Positions 31,753-41,115 of a DNA stretch of 64,000 nt are shown piece after piece. Every line of letters starts with the position of its first letter. The first letter of the stretch is position 1. The notes beneath the pieces are model-generated. The model was not told the DNA's origin, did not search any database, and saw only the letters and a program-made list of their open reading frames with translations. The stretch spans positions 2,604,001 through 2,668,000 of the forward strand of contig NZ_CP114065.1 of assembly GCF_027627575.1 (NCBI RefSeq), in the 5' to 3' direction. The stretch is from Kribbella sp. CA-293567 (GTDB lineage Bacteria; Actinomycetota; Actinomycetes; Propionibacteriales; Kribbellaceae). Both the position numbers and the translations under genes were made by a program.

Positions 31753-32565
31753 ATGAACGCCGCACCGCCCAGGGTGCTCACCGTCGCCGGGTCCGACTCC
31801 GGCGGCGGCGCCGGGATCCAGGCCGACCTCAAGGCGATGCTGGCCAACGGGGTGCACGGGATGAGCGTGATCACCGCGATCACCGCGCAGAACAGTCTGG
31901 GCGTGCAGGGAGCCTGGGAGCTGCCGCCCGAGCAGGTGTTGGCGCAGTTCCGCAGCGTGGTGGACGACATCGGCGTCGACGCGGTGAAGACCGGGATGCT
32001 GGCGTCCGTCGCGATGGTGCGGGTGGTGGCCGGGCTGCTGCGGACGTTGCCGGCCGGCGTACCGGTGGTGGTCGATCCCGTGTCGGTGTCGAAGCACGGT
32101 GACGCGCTGCTGGCCGAGGATGCGATGGTGGCGGTGCGGGAGGAGATCGTGCCGCTGGCGACCGTGCTGACGCCGAACCTGACCGAGCTGGGGCCTGTTG
32201 CCGGCATGGAGTTGCGCAGTGCCGAGGATCGGGAGCTGGCGGCGAAGGTGCTGCTCGACGCGGGTGCCTCCTGGGTGCTGGTGAAGGGCGGGCACGACGC
32301 CGGCTCGCTGGCGGTCGATGTGCTGCACGGGGACGGGGTCCGGCTCGAGTTCAGTGCGCCGCGCGCCGACAACCGGCATACGCACGGGACCGGGTGCACA
32401 CTGGCGAGCACGATCGCGTCGTACCTTGCTCGCGGGTACGACGTACCGGCTGCCGTCGGCGCCGCGAAGGAGTACATCAGCGGGGCGGTGGGCAGTGGAT
32501 TCGCGCTCGGTGGTGGGATCGGGCCGGTGGACCACGCGTGGAAGTTCCGACACAGGAGTGAGTGA
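31753..32565 (+). CDS. thiD: Hydroxymethylpyrimidine/phosphomethylpyrimidine kinase
   Basis: ThiD phosphorylates HMP and HMP-phosphate for thiamine synthesis. The 270-residue ribokinase-like protein shows [28 protein letters not shown] strand ([20 protein letters not shown]), [21 protein letters not shown] and the anion-hole motif HGTGCTLAS. It begins 24 bases after thiL, behind AGGAG, so the two are cotranscribed. Confidence 0.94.
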   Translation: MNAAPPRVLTVAGSDSGGGAGIQADLKAMLANGVHGMSVITAITAQNSLGVQGAWELPPEQVLAQFRSVVDDIGVDAVKTGMLASVAMVRVVAGLLRTLPAGVPVVVDPVSVSKHGDALLAEDAMVAVREEIVPLATVLTPNLTELGPVAGMELRSAEDRELAAKVLLDAGASWVLVKGGHDAGSLAVDVLHGDGVRLEFSAPRADNRHTHGTGCTLASTIASYLARGYDVPAAVGAAKEYISGAVGSGFALGGGIGPVDHAWKFRHRSE

Positions 32566-32568
32566 CAG

Positions 32569-33225
32569 GTGAACAAGAGCCGCCCCCCGGTGGACGGGCT
32601 GTGCGACGAGTGCGGCTTCAACTACGACACCGGTGACCTGCAGGGCACGGTGACGACGCTGGTCCGGCAGTCCGCCGAGTGCAGCATGGCGCTGACGAAG
32701 GCTGCCGCGGGACCCGACTCGAGCGTCGTACGGATCCGGCCGGAGCCTGACGTGTGGTCGGCGATCGAGTACGCGTGCCATGTGCGGGACGTGCTGGAGA
32801 CGCAGCGTTCCCGGATCGCGCAGTGCCTGGCCGAGGACCGCCCGGTGTACGCGCCGATGGACCGGACCGGGCGGGTGAAGCAGGCGAAGTACGAGGATCA
32901 GAACCCGTTGGAGGTCGCGGCGGCGGTGATGCGGTTCGCCCGCGAGTTCGGTGCGGCGGCGCGGGTGCTGACGCCGCCGCAGCTGGGCAAGCTCGGCCTC
33001 TACAACTATCCGGTGGTGGCGCCGCGATCGCTGGGGTGGGTGATCCGGCATACGGCGCACGAGATCCAGCACCATCGGATGGACATCATCAGGATCCTTG
33101 CTGTGCTGGAGCCGCCGATCGTCCCTGCGCCGAAGCTGGTGGTCGAGGAGGCGGCCGACGCAGTGGAGTTGACCGAGGAGACTGCTGTGGTGGAAGAGGA
33201 TCCTGCTGCTGGGCAGAGGGACTGA
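32569..33225 (+). CDS. DinB-like/YfiT-type metal-binding protein
   Basis: This 218-residue four-helix-bundle protein has [20 protein letters not shown] near residue 64 (His and acidic metal ligands) and [18 protein letters not shown] near 165, the typical histidine-rich DinB segments. It starts with a small cysteine pair (CDECGF), which is unusual. Relatives act as mycothiol- or bacillithiol-dependent transferases or have unknown roles. It begins 4 bases after thiD and ends with an acidic tail. Confidence 0.78.
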   Translation: MNKSRPPVDGLCDECGFNYDTGDLQGTVTTLVRQSAECSMALTKAAAGPDSSVVRIRPEPDVWSAIEYACHVRDVLETQRSRIAQCLAEDRPVYAPMDRTGRVKQAKYEDQNPLEVAAAVMRFAREFGAAARVLTPPQLGKLGLYNYPVVAPRSLGWVIRHTAHEIQHHRMDIIRILAVLEPPIVPAPKLVVEEAADAVELTEETAVVEEDPAAGQRD

Positions 33226-33236
33226 GGCTCGCCGCT

Positions 33237-34226
33237 CTACCGGCTGGCGTAGGCCGGCTCCGGGTGATCTGTGCGGCTCGGCGTCAGTCGGATGAGGGTG
33301 CGGGACAGCCACGAGGTACGGGTGTGGCGCGCTTCGCGAGACAGGGCGGCTTGGGGGAAGACGGCGTCGAAGCCGTGGAACCCGCCGGACCACACGTGCA
33401 GGTCGGCCTGGCCGCCCGCGGCCCAGATTCGGCTGGCGTAGCTGACATCTTCGTCGCGGAAGACCTCCGCGGTGCCAGCGTCGATGTAGGTGACCGGTAG
33501 GCCCGACAGATCCTCGGCGAGGGCGGGAGATAGGTAGCTGGACGGGCTGGTGCTGCCGGCGAGCACGGAGCTCCAGCCGAACTCGTTCATCTCGCGGGTC
33601 CAGATGCCGGGGTCGCCGGAGTACTGGTGGCTCGAGGCGGTGACGCCGCGGTGGTCGAGCATCGGGCAGATCAGGATCTGGGCCGCGATCGCGACGCTGC
33701 GGCGGTCGCGGGCCATCAGGGTGATTCCCGCCGCGAGCCCGCCGCCGGCACTGGCGCCGGCGATGATGATGCGGTCGCGGTCGATACCGAGCTCGTCGGC
33801 ATGCTCGGCGATCCAGAGCAGCCCGGCATAGCAGTCGTCGACCAGCGTGCTGCCGCTGACCTCGGGCGCCAGCCGGTAGTCCACCGAGACGACCACGGCG
33901 CCGAACTCCTCGAGCCACTCCAGCGGGATGTCGATCTGCGACAGGCGATCGCCCATCACCATTCCGCCGCCGTGCATCCAGTAGATGCAGGGCGCTGCCT
34001 CGGCGCCGACCGGGCTGAAGATCGACAGCGGGAGCTGCGCGCCGTCCTGGGCGGGGACGGTGACGTCCTGCCGTTCGACGGTACGACGTCCGTAGAACGT
34101 CTCGGGTGGTGTCGACGGGTACTGGCGCAGCGTTGCGAGCAGGTCCGGGGTGAGCTGCGAGTTGAGCGGCATCTGGGTGAGCAGCGAGTGCAGTTCGGGG
34201 TCGAAGTCAGGGCGTGACGAAGTCAT
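33237..34226 (-). CDS. Alpha/beta-hydrolase esterase (HSL family)
   Basis: This 329-residue hormone-sensitive-lipase-type esterase has the oxyanion motif YWMHGGGMVMG (HGGG), the nucleophile elbow in IIAGASAGGGLAAGI (GASAG), the Asp region PVTYIDAGTAEVFRDE and a catalytic His in HVWSGGFHGFD. It hydrolyses short acyl esters; the physiological substrate is unknown. A monooxygenase-like gene lies 23 bases upstream on the same strand. Confidence 0.88.
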   Translation of the reverse strand: MTSSRPDFDPELHSLLTQMPLNSQLTPDLLATLRQYPSTPPETFYGRRTVERQDVTVPAQDGAQLPLSIFSPVGAEAAPCIYWMHGGGMVMGDRLSQIDIPLEWLEEFGAVVVSVDYRLAPEVSGSTLVDDCYAGLLWIAEHADELGIDRDRIIIAGASAGGGLAAGITLMARDRRSVAIAAQILICPMLDHRGVTASSHQYSGDPGIWTREMNEFGWSSVLAGSTSPSSYLSPALAEDLSGLPVTYIDAGTAEVFRDEDVSYASRIWAAGGQADLHVWSGGFHGFDAVFPQAALSREARHTRTSWLSRTLIRLTPSRTDHPEPAYASR

Positions 34227-34249
34227 GGTCTTGGTCCTCGGTTTCGTGG

Positions 34250-34555
34250 TCAGAAGGAGGGCTTGCCGCCGACGGGCACTTCGTCGGAGTACTGCGAGTC
34301 GGCGGTCAGCAGCAGTTGCAGCCGAGCGGTGAACGCCTTCGCCTCGTCGGAGGCGAAGAACCGGCCGTGGGCCTCTTCGCTGACCCAGCCCTCGGTGACG
34401 TGCAGGACGGCGGGGTCACTGGCCGAACGCCCGACCAGGAAGACGACACAGTCGTCGTTCGGCAACGAGGGGGCGTCGAGCAGAGCGGCGAGCGCCTCGT
34501 CCGCCTTACCGGGAAGGGCGGTCATGGTGGCGTGGAATCCGTGGGTGATCCTCAT
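34250..34555 (-). CDS. Antibiotic-biosynthesis-monooxygenase (ABM)-domain protein
   Basis: This 101-residue ferredoxin-like fold protein has GFHATMTALPGKADEALAAL and VLHVTEGWVSEEAHGRFFAS, the two conserved segments of YgiN/quinol-monooxygenase-like ABM proteins. Substrates in the family are quinones or polyphenols. It is probably cotranscribed with the esterase. Confidence 0.8.
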   Translation of the reverse strand: MRITHGFHATMTALPGKADEALAALLDAPSLPNDDCVVFLVGRSASDPAVLHVTEGWVSEEAHGRFFASDEAKAFTARLQLLLTADSQYSDEVPVGGKPSF

Positions 34556-34630
34556 GCCCCAAGTCTTCGCCGCAGAGCTGCTCCGACGGTAGATCCATCC
34601 TCGCGGACTCTTGCCTATTCCGATCGTCTT

Positions 34631-35794
34631 CTAGAGGATCGTTCGCTCTGACCAGTGGGCCAGGGAGGTCGCGGTGGTGATGTGGTCGAGGCCGAGGGCC
34701 GCGGCGCCGCGCAGTACGCCGGTCTTCTGGTGGGTCGAGTCGAGCACTGCGGGCGGCGCTGCGCGACGGAACGTCATCAGGCCTTCCGAGTAGGCGGTGG
34801 CGAACGCTTCCGGCGCCGCGGCCCGCAGTGAGATCGCCAAACCGCCCAAAGTCACCACCTCCGGGTCGTGGGCGTTGACCAGACCTGCAACTCCGGTGGC
34901 CAGTGCCGCGGCCACCTTGTTGACAGCTGCAGCCACCGGCTTCTCGTTGAGCCGCTGCAGCACAGCCTCGGCGTAGCTGTACGGGTCGTCGGGCTCCGGC
35001 TCGGACAACTGCCGCGCGAGCGCCCGGCCATCGATCTCAAGGTCCCAGCAGCCACGGGCGCCGCAGGGGCAGCGGCGGCTGCGGTCGCCGAAGGGGATAT
35101 GCCCGTACTCGCCGCCGGCGCCAGTAGCGCCGCTGGCTGGGCTCCCGTCGATAATGAGAGTCCCGCCGACTCCCACCTCGACAATGAGGTGCAGAGCAGT
35201 CCCCGCTCCAGCGGCGGCGCCCATGCGTGCTTCGGCCACCCCGCTGAGCGTCGCGTCGTTCCCCACCAGCAGCGGCAGTCCGGTGCCCGCCACCACCGGA
35301 TTCAGATCGACAGTGCTCCACCCCAACACCGGAGCTTGCATCAGGTGATCTCCCCTGACCGTGCCCGCCACAGCAAGGCTGACAGCCAACAGGCGATCCC
35401 CGTACTGCGCCTTGGCGCTAGCCACGCCCGCCCTGAGCGCCGCCAGCACCACTTCCGGCCGCCGGCTCCGGTGGCGCCTGGACGCCTGATCAACCAGTAC
35501 GCCGTCCACCGGCACAACCGCGCTTCGCCACTCTGCTTGCCGCAGCTCCATCACGAGAACCACCGGCCCCCGCGGATGCGGGCGCAGTACGGTGGTCGGC
35601 CTGCCGCGGCCCTGACTGGGCGCGGGCGTCTCGGTGAGCAACTCCAGGTCGCGCAGCCGTGCAGTGACCTCGGTGGCTGAACTAGTGCTCAGACCCAACT
35701 GGCGGGCGACCGCGGCGCGAGTGACGCCAGGCTCGCGAGCCACCTGGCCGAGTACGTCGGCGGCGGTCTGCCACTGGCCACGTCTTGCCGTCAT
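34631..35794 (-). CDS. ROK-family transcriptional regulator
   Basis: This 387-residue protein has an N-terminal winged HTH (GVTRAAVARQLGLSTSSATE) followed by a ROK sugar-kinase-like domain with LPLLVGNDATL, IVEVGVGGTLIIDG, GEYGHIPFGD and the zinc motif CPCGARGCWD. ROK repressors respond to sugars. It is divergent from the HAD/MFS pair at 35843, which it may control. Confidence 0.9.
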   Translation of the reverse strand: MTARRGQWQTAADVLGQVAREPGVTRAAVARQLGLSTSSATEVTARLRDLELLTETPAPSQGRGRPTTVLRPHPRGPVVLVMELRQAEWRSAVVPVDGVLVDQASRRHRSRRPEVVLAALRAGVASAKAQYGDRLLAVSLAVAGTVRGDHLMQAPVLGWSTVDLNPVVAGTGLPLLVGNDATLSGVAEARMGAAAGAGTALHLIVEVGVGGTLIIDGSPASGATGAGGEYGHIPFGDRSRRCPCGARGCWDLEIDGRALARQLSEPEPDDPYSYAEAVLQRLNEKPVAAAVNKVAAALATGVAGLVNAHDPEVVTLGGLAISLRAAAPEAFATAYSEGLMTFRRAAPPAVLDSTHQKTGVLRGAAALGLDHITTATSLAHWSERTIL

Positions 35795-35842
35795 GGGACC
35801 CCTCGGGTTTATGCTCGGAGTACGAGTTTAATGGAGGCGTCG

Positions 35843-36469
35843 ATGGAGTTACGGCAACTGCGAGCCGTGTTGTTCGACATGGACGGCACTTTGGTCACTT
35901 CCGACGCGTCTGTCGAGCGCGCTTGGACGAGCTGGGCCGGCGAGTACGGCGTGGACGCCGTCGAGGTGCTGTCCCAGGCACATGGCGCGCCGGCGGAGTC
36001 CACTGTCGACCGCATGCTGCCCGGTCTACCGGACGCGGAGCGCATCAGCGCCGCCGCTCGCCAGTTGGAGCTCCAGTACGACGACTTGGACGGCATCAGC
36101 GCCGCTCCCGGTGCCGCGGAGGTGCTGGCAGCGATCGAGCGCCGCGGGCTGCCCTGGGCGGTGGTCACGAGCGCGGACGAGCGACTGGCGAAGGTACGCC
36201 TCGGCGCCGCGGGCATCGAGCCGCCGCTCCTGGTGACGATCGAGGACGTCATCCGCGGCAAGCCTGATCCCGAGGGGTATCTCCGAGCGGCCAAGCAACT
36301 GGACGTCGATCCGCGGTACTGCCTGGTCGTCGAGGACGCCGAGGTCGGTCTCCAGGCGGGACGAGCTGCCGGAGCCATGACGGCGGCGCTGAAGGGCCTC
36401 GACGGCGACCTGCGTCTCACTGATCTGCACCAGCTCGCAGCACAGCTGGACGGCGCGCCATCGCGATGA
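35843..36469 (+). CDS. HAD-family hydrolase (beta-phosphoglucomutase-like)
   Basis: This 208-residue haloacid-dehalogenase enzyme has motif I LFDMDGTLVTSD, motif II VVTSAD, Lys in RGKPDPEGYL and motif III VVEDAEVGLQAG, the subclass I phosphatase/phosphoglucomutase pattern. ATG 35843 is preferred because GGAGG lies just upstream; ATG 35831 is an alternative. Its stop overlaps the MFS gene start (ATGA). Substrate is probably a sugar phosphate. Confidence 0.87.
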   Translation: MELRQLRAVLFDMDGTLVTSDASVERAWTSWAGEYGVDAVEVLSQAHGAPAESTVDRMLPGLPDAERISAAARQLELQYDDLDGISAAPGAAEVLAAIERRGLPWAVVTSADERLAKVRLGAAGIEPPLLVTIEDVIRGKPDPEGYLRAAKQLDVDPRYCLVVEDAEVGLQAGRAAGAMTAALKGLDGDLRLTDLHQLAAQLDGAPSR

Positions 36470-37827
36470 CCGAGCGCCGTGCCGACCAGCGCGCCGGAGT
36501 GTCCGCTGAGCTGCTGGGCGCGCTTTCGCTGGCCGGCTTGGGGTTCGCGATCGCCGGCCTGGGCGCGTGTGTGGCTCTGCTGGCCAGAGATCTCGACGAG
36601 TCGACAGACCGACTCGCGGTACTGCCGTCCGCCTTCGCGGTCGGTCTGCTGATCATCGCCGCCGTCGGTTCGGTCGTGCTGCGGAAGGACGCCAAGCTCC
36701 CGGTACTGCGGATCGGCGCGCTGGTCTGCGCGGCCGGCGCCGTGCTGCTCGCCGTCGCGGGCAATCTCGTGGTCGCCCTCGCCGGTGGTCTCCTCGTCGG
36801 CCTCGGCGGCGCGCTGATGATCCTGGTGGTGCCGCTCATGCTGTCGGGCCCGCGAGCTGCTGTCCGGATCGCCCGGGCCAACGCCGTCTCCAGCACCACC
36901 GGGATCTTTGCTCCGCTGGTCATCGGCACGCTCGACTCCGCCGGTCCGACCGGTCGTCTGGCGATGCTGCTTGCCGCCGTTCCGCTCGTGCTGCTGCTCC
37001 CGCTCGCTCGCCACGGCAGTGGACACGAGCGACCCCGTAGCGAGCCGGCCACGACCGGCGAAGCTGCCGCGTCCGGCGAAGCCGCCGTGGCAAGGGAAGC
37101 CGCCGTGGCAAGGGAAGCCGCCGTAGCAAGGGAAGCCGCCGTGGCCAGGCAAGCTGCGATGGCCGGTCAAGCTGCGGTGGTCGGTCAGGCCGCGGTGCAA
37201 GGTGGAGCTGCCGGGATGCCGGTGATGGCGGGAAGTACTGCGCGGAGGCCGTGGGGGAGTGTGTTCGGCGGTTGGTCGCGGGTCGTGCTGGCAGTGGCGG
37301 TGGAGTTCTGCTTCGTCATCTGGGCCGTCGCCCGGATGCTGGCGACCGACCTCCCAGCCGGTACGGCGGCCTTGCTGGCCAGCGCCTTCCCGATCGGGAT
37401 GGCGGTCGGCCGCGTGATCGGCCCGATGAAGGTCCGGCGGGTCTCGGCGCTGTTGCCGGCCGCAGTACTGACTGCTGTGGGCACTGTGCTCGTGACAGCG
37501 TTCGACACCCCGGTGCCGGTGACGATCGGGCTCGGCATCGCCGGACTGGGAGTCGCGACCATGTACCCGATCGTGCTCGCCGACCTGATCTCCGTTCCCG
37601 GAGTCAATCCCGCCCACCTCGCGTCGTTGAGCGCGGGCGCGTCGGGAGTCGCGATCCTGCTCGCTCCGGCTGCTCTGGCGGCGCTCGCCGGAGTACTGGA
37701 GTTGCGGGCCGCTTTCCTGATGCCCCTGCCGCTGCTGGCGGTTCTGTTGCTGATCCGCCGCCCCGTCGGCCCGCGGCCCACCGACAGCCAGTCCAGTGAC
37801 GGTCGGCCAGTGGCAGTCAGCCGGTGA
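36466..37827 (+). CDS. MFS transporter with repetitive central loop
   Basis: This 453-residue permease has about 12 membrane segments. After the sixth, residues about 195-250 form a cytoplasmic loop of repeating AAVARE/AAMAGQ hexapeptides, encoded by 18-base tandem repeats (37063-37206), which is unusual for MFS proteins. The second half resumes at about residue 265 (VVLAVAVEFCFVIWAVARML). It resembles NimT/CynX-like or sugar-efflux permeases. It is coupled to the HAD gene and its end overlaps the convergent second HAD gene by 11 bases. Confidence 0.83.
   Translation: MTERRADQRAGVSAELLGALSLAGLGFAIAGLGACVALLARDLDESTDRLAVLPSAFAVGLLIIAAVGSVVLRKDAKLPVLRIGALVCAAGAVLLAVAGNLVVALAGGLLVGLGGALMILVVPLMLSGPRAAVRIARANAVSSTTGIFAPLVIGTLDSAGPTGRLAMLLAAVPLVLLLPLARHGSGHERPRSEPATTGEAAASGEAAVAREAAVAREAAVAREAAVARQAAMAGQAAVVGQAAVQGGAAGMPVMAGSTARRPWGSVFGGWSRVVLAVAVEFCFVIWAVARMLATDLPAGTAALLASAFPIGMAVGRVIGPMKVRRVSALLPAAVLTAVGTVLVTAFDTPVPVTIGLGIAGLGVATMYPIVLADLISVPGVNPAHLASLSAGASGVAILLAPAALAALAGVLELRAAFLMPLPLLAVLLLIRRPVGPRPTDSQSSDGRPVAVSR
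37063..37206. repeat. 18-base in-frame tandem repeat inside the MFS gene
   Basis: Eight consecutive 18-base units of the form GCCGCCGTGGCAAGGGAA run through the loop-encoding part of the permease. Three at 37081-37134 are nearly identical; the outer units have diverged. The length multiple of 18 keeps the frame and encodes a six-residue period. Confidence 0.85.
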
Positions 37828-38440
37828 CAGTCAGTCCGTAGCGCGCCAGCAGTTCACGCAGTACCTCGCGCCCCTGGACGAGGTCGTAGAGCTCGGCATG
37901 GACGCCGGCCTGCCGTGCGCCCTCGATGTTGGCCGCGTTGTCGTCGATGAAGAGCACCGACGAGCCCGGCCGGTCCACGGCGGCCAGAATCGCCTTGAAG
38001 TACGCCGGATCCGGCTTGGCCAGCCCGAAATCGCAGGAGTAGAAGGTCTGGTCGAACCAGTCGCCGTAGCGCCGCTCGTCGTGCATGATCGCCCGCCGGA
38101 AGGCCTGCTGGTTGGTGGCCAGATGGCAGCCGATTCCGGCGGCGCGCAACTGCTGGATCCAGCCGATCACCACCTGGTCCGCCTCGAACTCTCGCCACAG
38201 TTGCAGCACGTCCTCGAGCGTCCCGGTCGCGGACCAGCGCTGCAGTACCTCGGCGACGGCCTCCCGGAAGTCGCCCTGGCCGACGATCGACGGCTTCTCC
38301 GACACCATCAGGTCGAGGACGAAGTCGTCGGCCGATCCGACCGGCACGTAGCTCCCCAGGATCCGCTGCCAGTCGACGGTGCCCCGCTGGATCACTCCAT
38401 CGGCGTCGAACAGAACGGTGTCGATCGTCTCGAGCGGCAT
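37817..38440 (-). CDS. HAD-family hydrolase
   Basis: This 207-residue HAD phosphatase has motif I VLFDADGVIQRG (a D-x-D with Ala between), motif II HLATNQQ, Lys in GLAKPDPAYFK and motif III VLFIDDNAANIEGA. ATG 38440 is chosen because AGGA lies about 8 bases upstream; ATG 38449 is possible, and a much longer open frame upstream is not supported. Phosphate-ester substrate unknown. The 271 bases between it and the next start hold the divergent promoters and nothing else recognised. Confidence 0.85.
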   Translation of the reverse strand: MPLETIDTVLFDADGVIQRGTVDWQRILGSYVPVGSADDFVLDLMVSEKPSIVGQGDFREAVAEVLQRWSATGTLEDVLQLWREFEADQVVIGWIQQLRAAGIGCHLATNQQAFRRAIMHDERRYGDWFDQTFYSCDFGLAKPDPAYFKAILAAVDRPGSSVLFIDDNAANIEGARQAGVHAELYDLVQGREVLRELLARYGLTVTG

Positions 38441-38711
38441 GGCGTCCATCCTGTCAGCCGCACCCACCACTCCGGCCCTTGACCGGTTAAGTTGGGATGC
38501 TCTTACCTTGTCGATGTCGAACATTACTGGACAGGTTCTGGCCAATTCGAACAGCTGTATTTCCCCTCCGGTCGGTGATGACGGGCCGCCGGCGAGTGTG
38601 ATCTTGTGGACCGGCGGCTCCTGATCGACGGCCGCCGCTTCGGGCCCGGCAGCGCCGCCGGCGCCAGGAAGCTCTGACCGAATTGACCGCACCTCGATGA
38701 GGGGAACCTCT

Positions 38712-40706
38712 GTGCAGAACAGCAAACTTCGCTGGGGAGTTCTGGGGACCGGAAACATCGCCTCCCGTTTCGCCAGTCAGGTCCCGGCGTCCGCGACCGG
38801 CGTCCTGGCCGCGGTGGGCAGCCGTAGTCAGGCCTCGGCCGACGCGTTCGGCGACAAGTACGGCATCCCGCACCGGCACGCGTCGTACGGCGAACTGCTC
38901 GCCGACGACACCGTCGACGCCGTCTACATCGCCACCCCGCACCCGCTGCACCCCGAGTGGGCGATCAAGGCGGCCGAGGCCGGCAAGCACGTGCTGTGCG
39001 AGAAGCCGCTGGCGATCAACCGGTCCTGGGCGGCGGCGATGATCGAGGCCGCGATCCGCAACGACGTCTTCCTGATGGAGGCGTACATGTACCGCTGCCT
39101 GCCGCAGACCAAGCTGGTCACCCAGCTGATCCGCGACGGCGCGATCGGCAAGGTGCACCAGATCCAGGCGTCGTTCGCGTTCCAGGCGGCCTTCGACCCG
39201 GGCAGCCGGATCTTCGCCGACGACCTGGCCGGTGGCGGCATCCTCGATGTCGGTGGCTATCCGGTCTCGTACGCGCGCCTGATCGCCGGTGCCGCCGTCG
39301 GAGCGCCGTACGCCGATCCGGCGGCGGTGACCGCGGTCGGTCAGGTCGGGCAGACCGGCGCCGACGAATGGTCGGTCGCGACGCTCTTCTTCGACTCCGG
39401 CCTGACCGCCCAGGTCAGCACCGGCGTCCGGCTCAACGACGACAACCAGGTCCGGGTGCTGGGCAGCGAGGGCTACCTGGTGATCGAGGACCCGTGGTTC
39501 GGCGGCGACGGCAAGCCGACCCACGTCACCCTGCACAAGGTGGGGGAGGAGCCGCGGGACATCTCCGCCGAGCCGGCCTTCATCTACACCGCCGAGGCGG
39601 ACGCGGTCGCGGCGGCCATCGAGCAGCGGCAGGCGCCGGAGATGTCGTGGGGCGATACCTTGGGCAACCTCGAAGTACAGGACGAATGGCGCAAGCTGAT
39701 CGGCCAGCAGTACGCGAGTGAGCGTGACGACGCGATCGTACCGACTACGACCGGGCGGCCGTTGGCCCGGCGTACGGACGCGCCGATGACGTACGGCGAG
39801 GTGGCTGGTGTCGGCAAACAGGTGTCGCGGCTGGTGATGGGCGTGGACAACCAGAACACGCTGCCGCACGCGGCGACCATGTTCGACGACTTCGTCGAGC
39901 GTGGCGGCACCACCTTCGACACGGCCTGGATGTACGGCGGTGGCCGCGGAGAGCGACTGCTCGGACAGTGGATGAAGTCGCGCGGCAACCGCGATGAGCT
40001 GGTGGTGATCGGGAAGGGCGCACACACGCCGCACTGCGATCCCGAATCGGTTTCGCGGCAGTTGTTCGAGTCGCTGGAACGCTTGCAGACCGACCATGTC
40101 GATCTCTACCTGCTGCACCGCGACAACGAGGAGATCCCGGTCGGAGAGTTCGTCGACGTCCTGGACTCGCACTTCCGGGCCGGGCGGATCAAGGCGTTCG
40201 GCGGCTCCAACTGGACGACGGCCAGGTTCGACGAGGCCAACGCCTACGCGGAGGCGGCCGGGAAGCAGCCGTTCACGCTGCTGAGCAACCACCTGAGCCT
40301 GGCCCGGGCGTACGACGTACCGTGGGCCGGCTGCCGGCATGTCAGCGACGACGAGTCGCAGGCGTGGCTGCGGAAGCGGCAGGTGACGTTGTTCCCCTGG
40401 TCGAGTCAGGCACGCGGATTCTTCACCGGACGGGCCGAGCCGGAGGACCGGTCGGACGAGGAACTGGTGCGCTGCTTCTACTCGGACGGGAACTTCGAGC
40501 GACTCCGGCGTGCCCAGGAACTGGCGGCCAAGTATGGTGTGGGTGCGACGGCGATCGCGCTGGCCTGGCTGCTGCACCAGCCGTACCCGGTGTTCCCGCT
40601 GATCGGACCGCGTCAGCTCAGCGAGACGCGGACCTCGTTGCCAGGGCTGTCGGTGGAGTTGTCGGGCGAAGATGTGGCCTGGCTAACAGCCGCCGACCTG
40701 GGCTGA
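38712..40706 (+). CDS. Gfo/Idh/MocA oxidoreductase fused to an aldo/keto reductase
   Basis: This 664-residue two-domain protein has an N-terminal Gfo/Idh/MocA part (about residues 1-330): a Rossmann start LRWGVLGTGNIASRFASQV, VDAVYIATPHPLHPEWA, VLCEKPLAIN with the catalytic Lys, and GGGILDVGGYPVSYARL. The C-terminal aldo/keto reductase part (about 360-660) has FDTAWMYGGG (Asp, Tyr), VVIGKGAH (Lys), VDLYLLHRDNEEIP (His), and the GPRQLSETR cofactor segment. Both halves look catalytically complete. Fusion suggests consecutive redox steps on one sugar or polyol, e.g. epimerisation via a keto intermediate; that is inference. GTG 38712 is used; ATG 38697 is an alternative. Confidence 0.87.
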   Translation: MQNSKLRWGVLGTGNIASRFASQVPASATGVLAAVGSRSQASADAFGDKYGIPHRHASYGELLADDTVDAVYIATPHPLHPEWAIKAAEAGKHVLCEKPLAINRSWAAAMIEAAIRNDVFLMEAYMYRCLPQTKLVTQLIRDGAIGKVHQIQASFAFQAAFDPGSRIFADDLAGGGILDVGGYPVSYARLIAGAAVGAPYADPAAVTAVGQVGQTGADEWSVATLFFDSGLTAQVSTGVRLNDDNQVRVLGSEGYLVIEDPWFGGDGKPTHVTLHKVGEEPRDISAEPAFIYTAEADAVAAAIEQRQAPEMSWGDTLGNLEVQDEWRKLIGQQYASERDDAIVPTTTGRPLARRTDAPMTYGEVAGVGKQVSRLVMGVDNQNTLPHAATMFDDFVERGGTTFDTAWMYGGGRGERLLGQWMKSRGNRDELVVIGKGAHTPHCDPESVSRQLFESLERLQTDHVDLYLLHRDNEEIPVGEFVDVLDSHFRAGRIKAFGGSNWTTARFDEANAYAEAAGKQPFTLLSNHLSLARAYDVPWAGCRHVSDDESQAWLRKRQVTLFPWSSQARGFFTGRAEPEDRSDEELVRCFYSDGNFERLRRAQELAAKYGVGATAIALAWLLHQPYPVFPLIGPRQLSETRTSLPGLSVELSGEDVAWLTAADLG

Positions 40707-40779
40707 TACCGAATTGGTAGACGCGTCAGCCGCTGTGTAACATGTTCTGTCGGTGTCTCGACCCTAATCACGGAGAATC

Positions 40780-41001
40780 ATGTCTAAAGTTTGCGATATC
40801 TGCGACAAGAAGCCGATGTTCGGCAAGAGTGTTGCCCGGCTCGGCAAGGGCGCGATGATCCGGCGGGTCAAGGCTCGTACGAACCGTCGCTTCAACCCCA
40901 ACATCCAGCCGATCCGCGCGATCATCAAGGGCACGCCCACGAAGCTGAAGGTCTGCACCTCCTGCATCAAGGCGGGCAAGGTTCAGCGCGTCGTCGGCTA
41001 G
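40780..41001 (+). CDS. rpmB: 50S ribosomal protein L28
   Basis: This 73-residue L28 has two cysteine pairs (CDIC and CTSC) that can bind zinc, the RRFNPNIQPIRA core and the basic C-terminus IKAGKVQR. Compared with streptomycete L28 the stretch before NPNIQ is longer (VARLGKGAMIRRVKARTN). ATG 40780 follows GGAG. A strong hairpin follows at 41042. Confidence 0.93.
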   Translation: MSKVCDICDKKPMFGKSVARLGKGAMIRRVKARTNRRFNPNIQPIRAIIKGTPTKLKVCTSCIKAGKVQRVVG

Positions 41002-41041
41002 CACTTCCGGCCTCAGCAGGCCGACCTCCGTGTAGGGCCCC

Positions 41042-41073
41042 AGTGGCGCCCGGGTTCATCCCGGGCGCCTACT
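41042..41073 (+). terminator. Rho-independent-like terminator after rpmB
   Basis: GGCGCCCGGG (41045-41054) pairs with CCCGGGCGCC (41060-41069) over a 5-base TTCAT loop, with flanking AGT/ACT extending the stem. It lies between the convergent rpmB and methyltransferase genes and can serve both. There is no clear T-run, which is common in high-GC actinobacteria. Confidence 0.75.
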
Positions 41074-41115
41074 GCTGTGTGCGGTGGTGGTGTCCGTCTT
41101 GGCCGGTCGGGGCAG

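Noticed and set aside
31741..33918. Long minus-strand open frame (about 725 codons) opposite thiD and the DinB-like gene and overlapping the esterase in another phase.
   Set aside because: The real genes on both strands have full motif support; this frame is low-complexity shadow.
40712..40779. tRNA-Leu-like stretch (CCGAATTGGTAGACGCG) upstream of rpmB, suggesting a tRNA or attachment-site remnant.
   Set aside because: Only the D-arm-like part matches; no anticodon arm, acceptor stem or T-arm of proper form follows, so it is taken as chance similarity in the rpmB leader.
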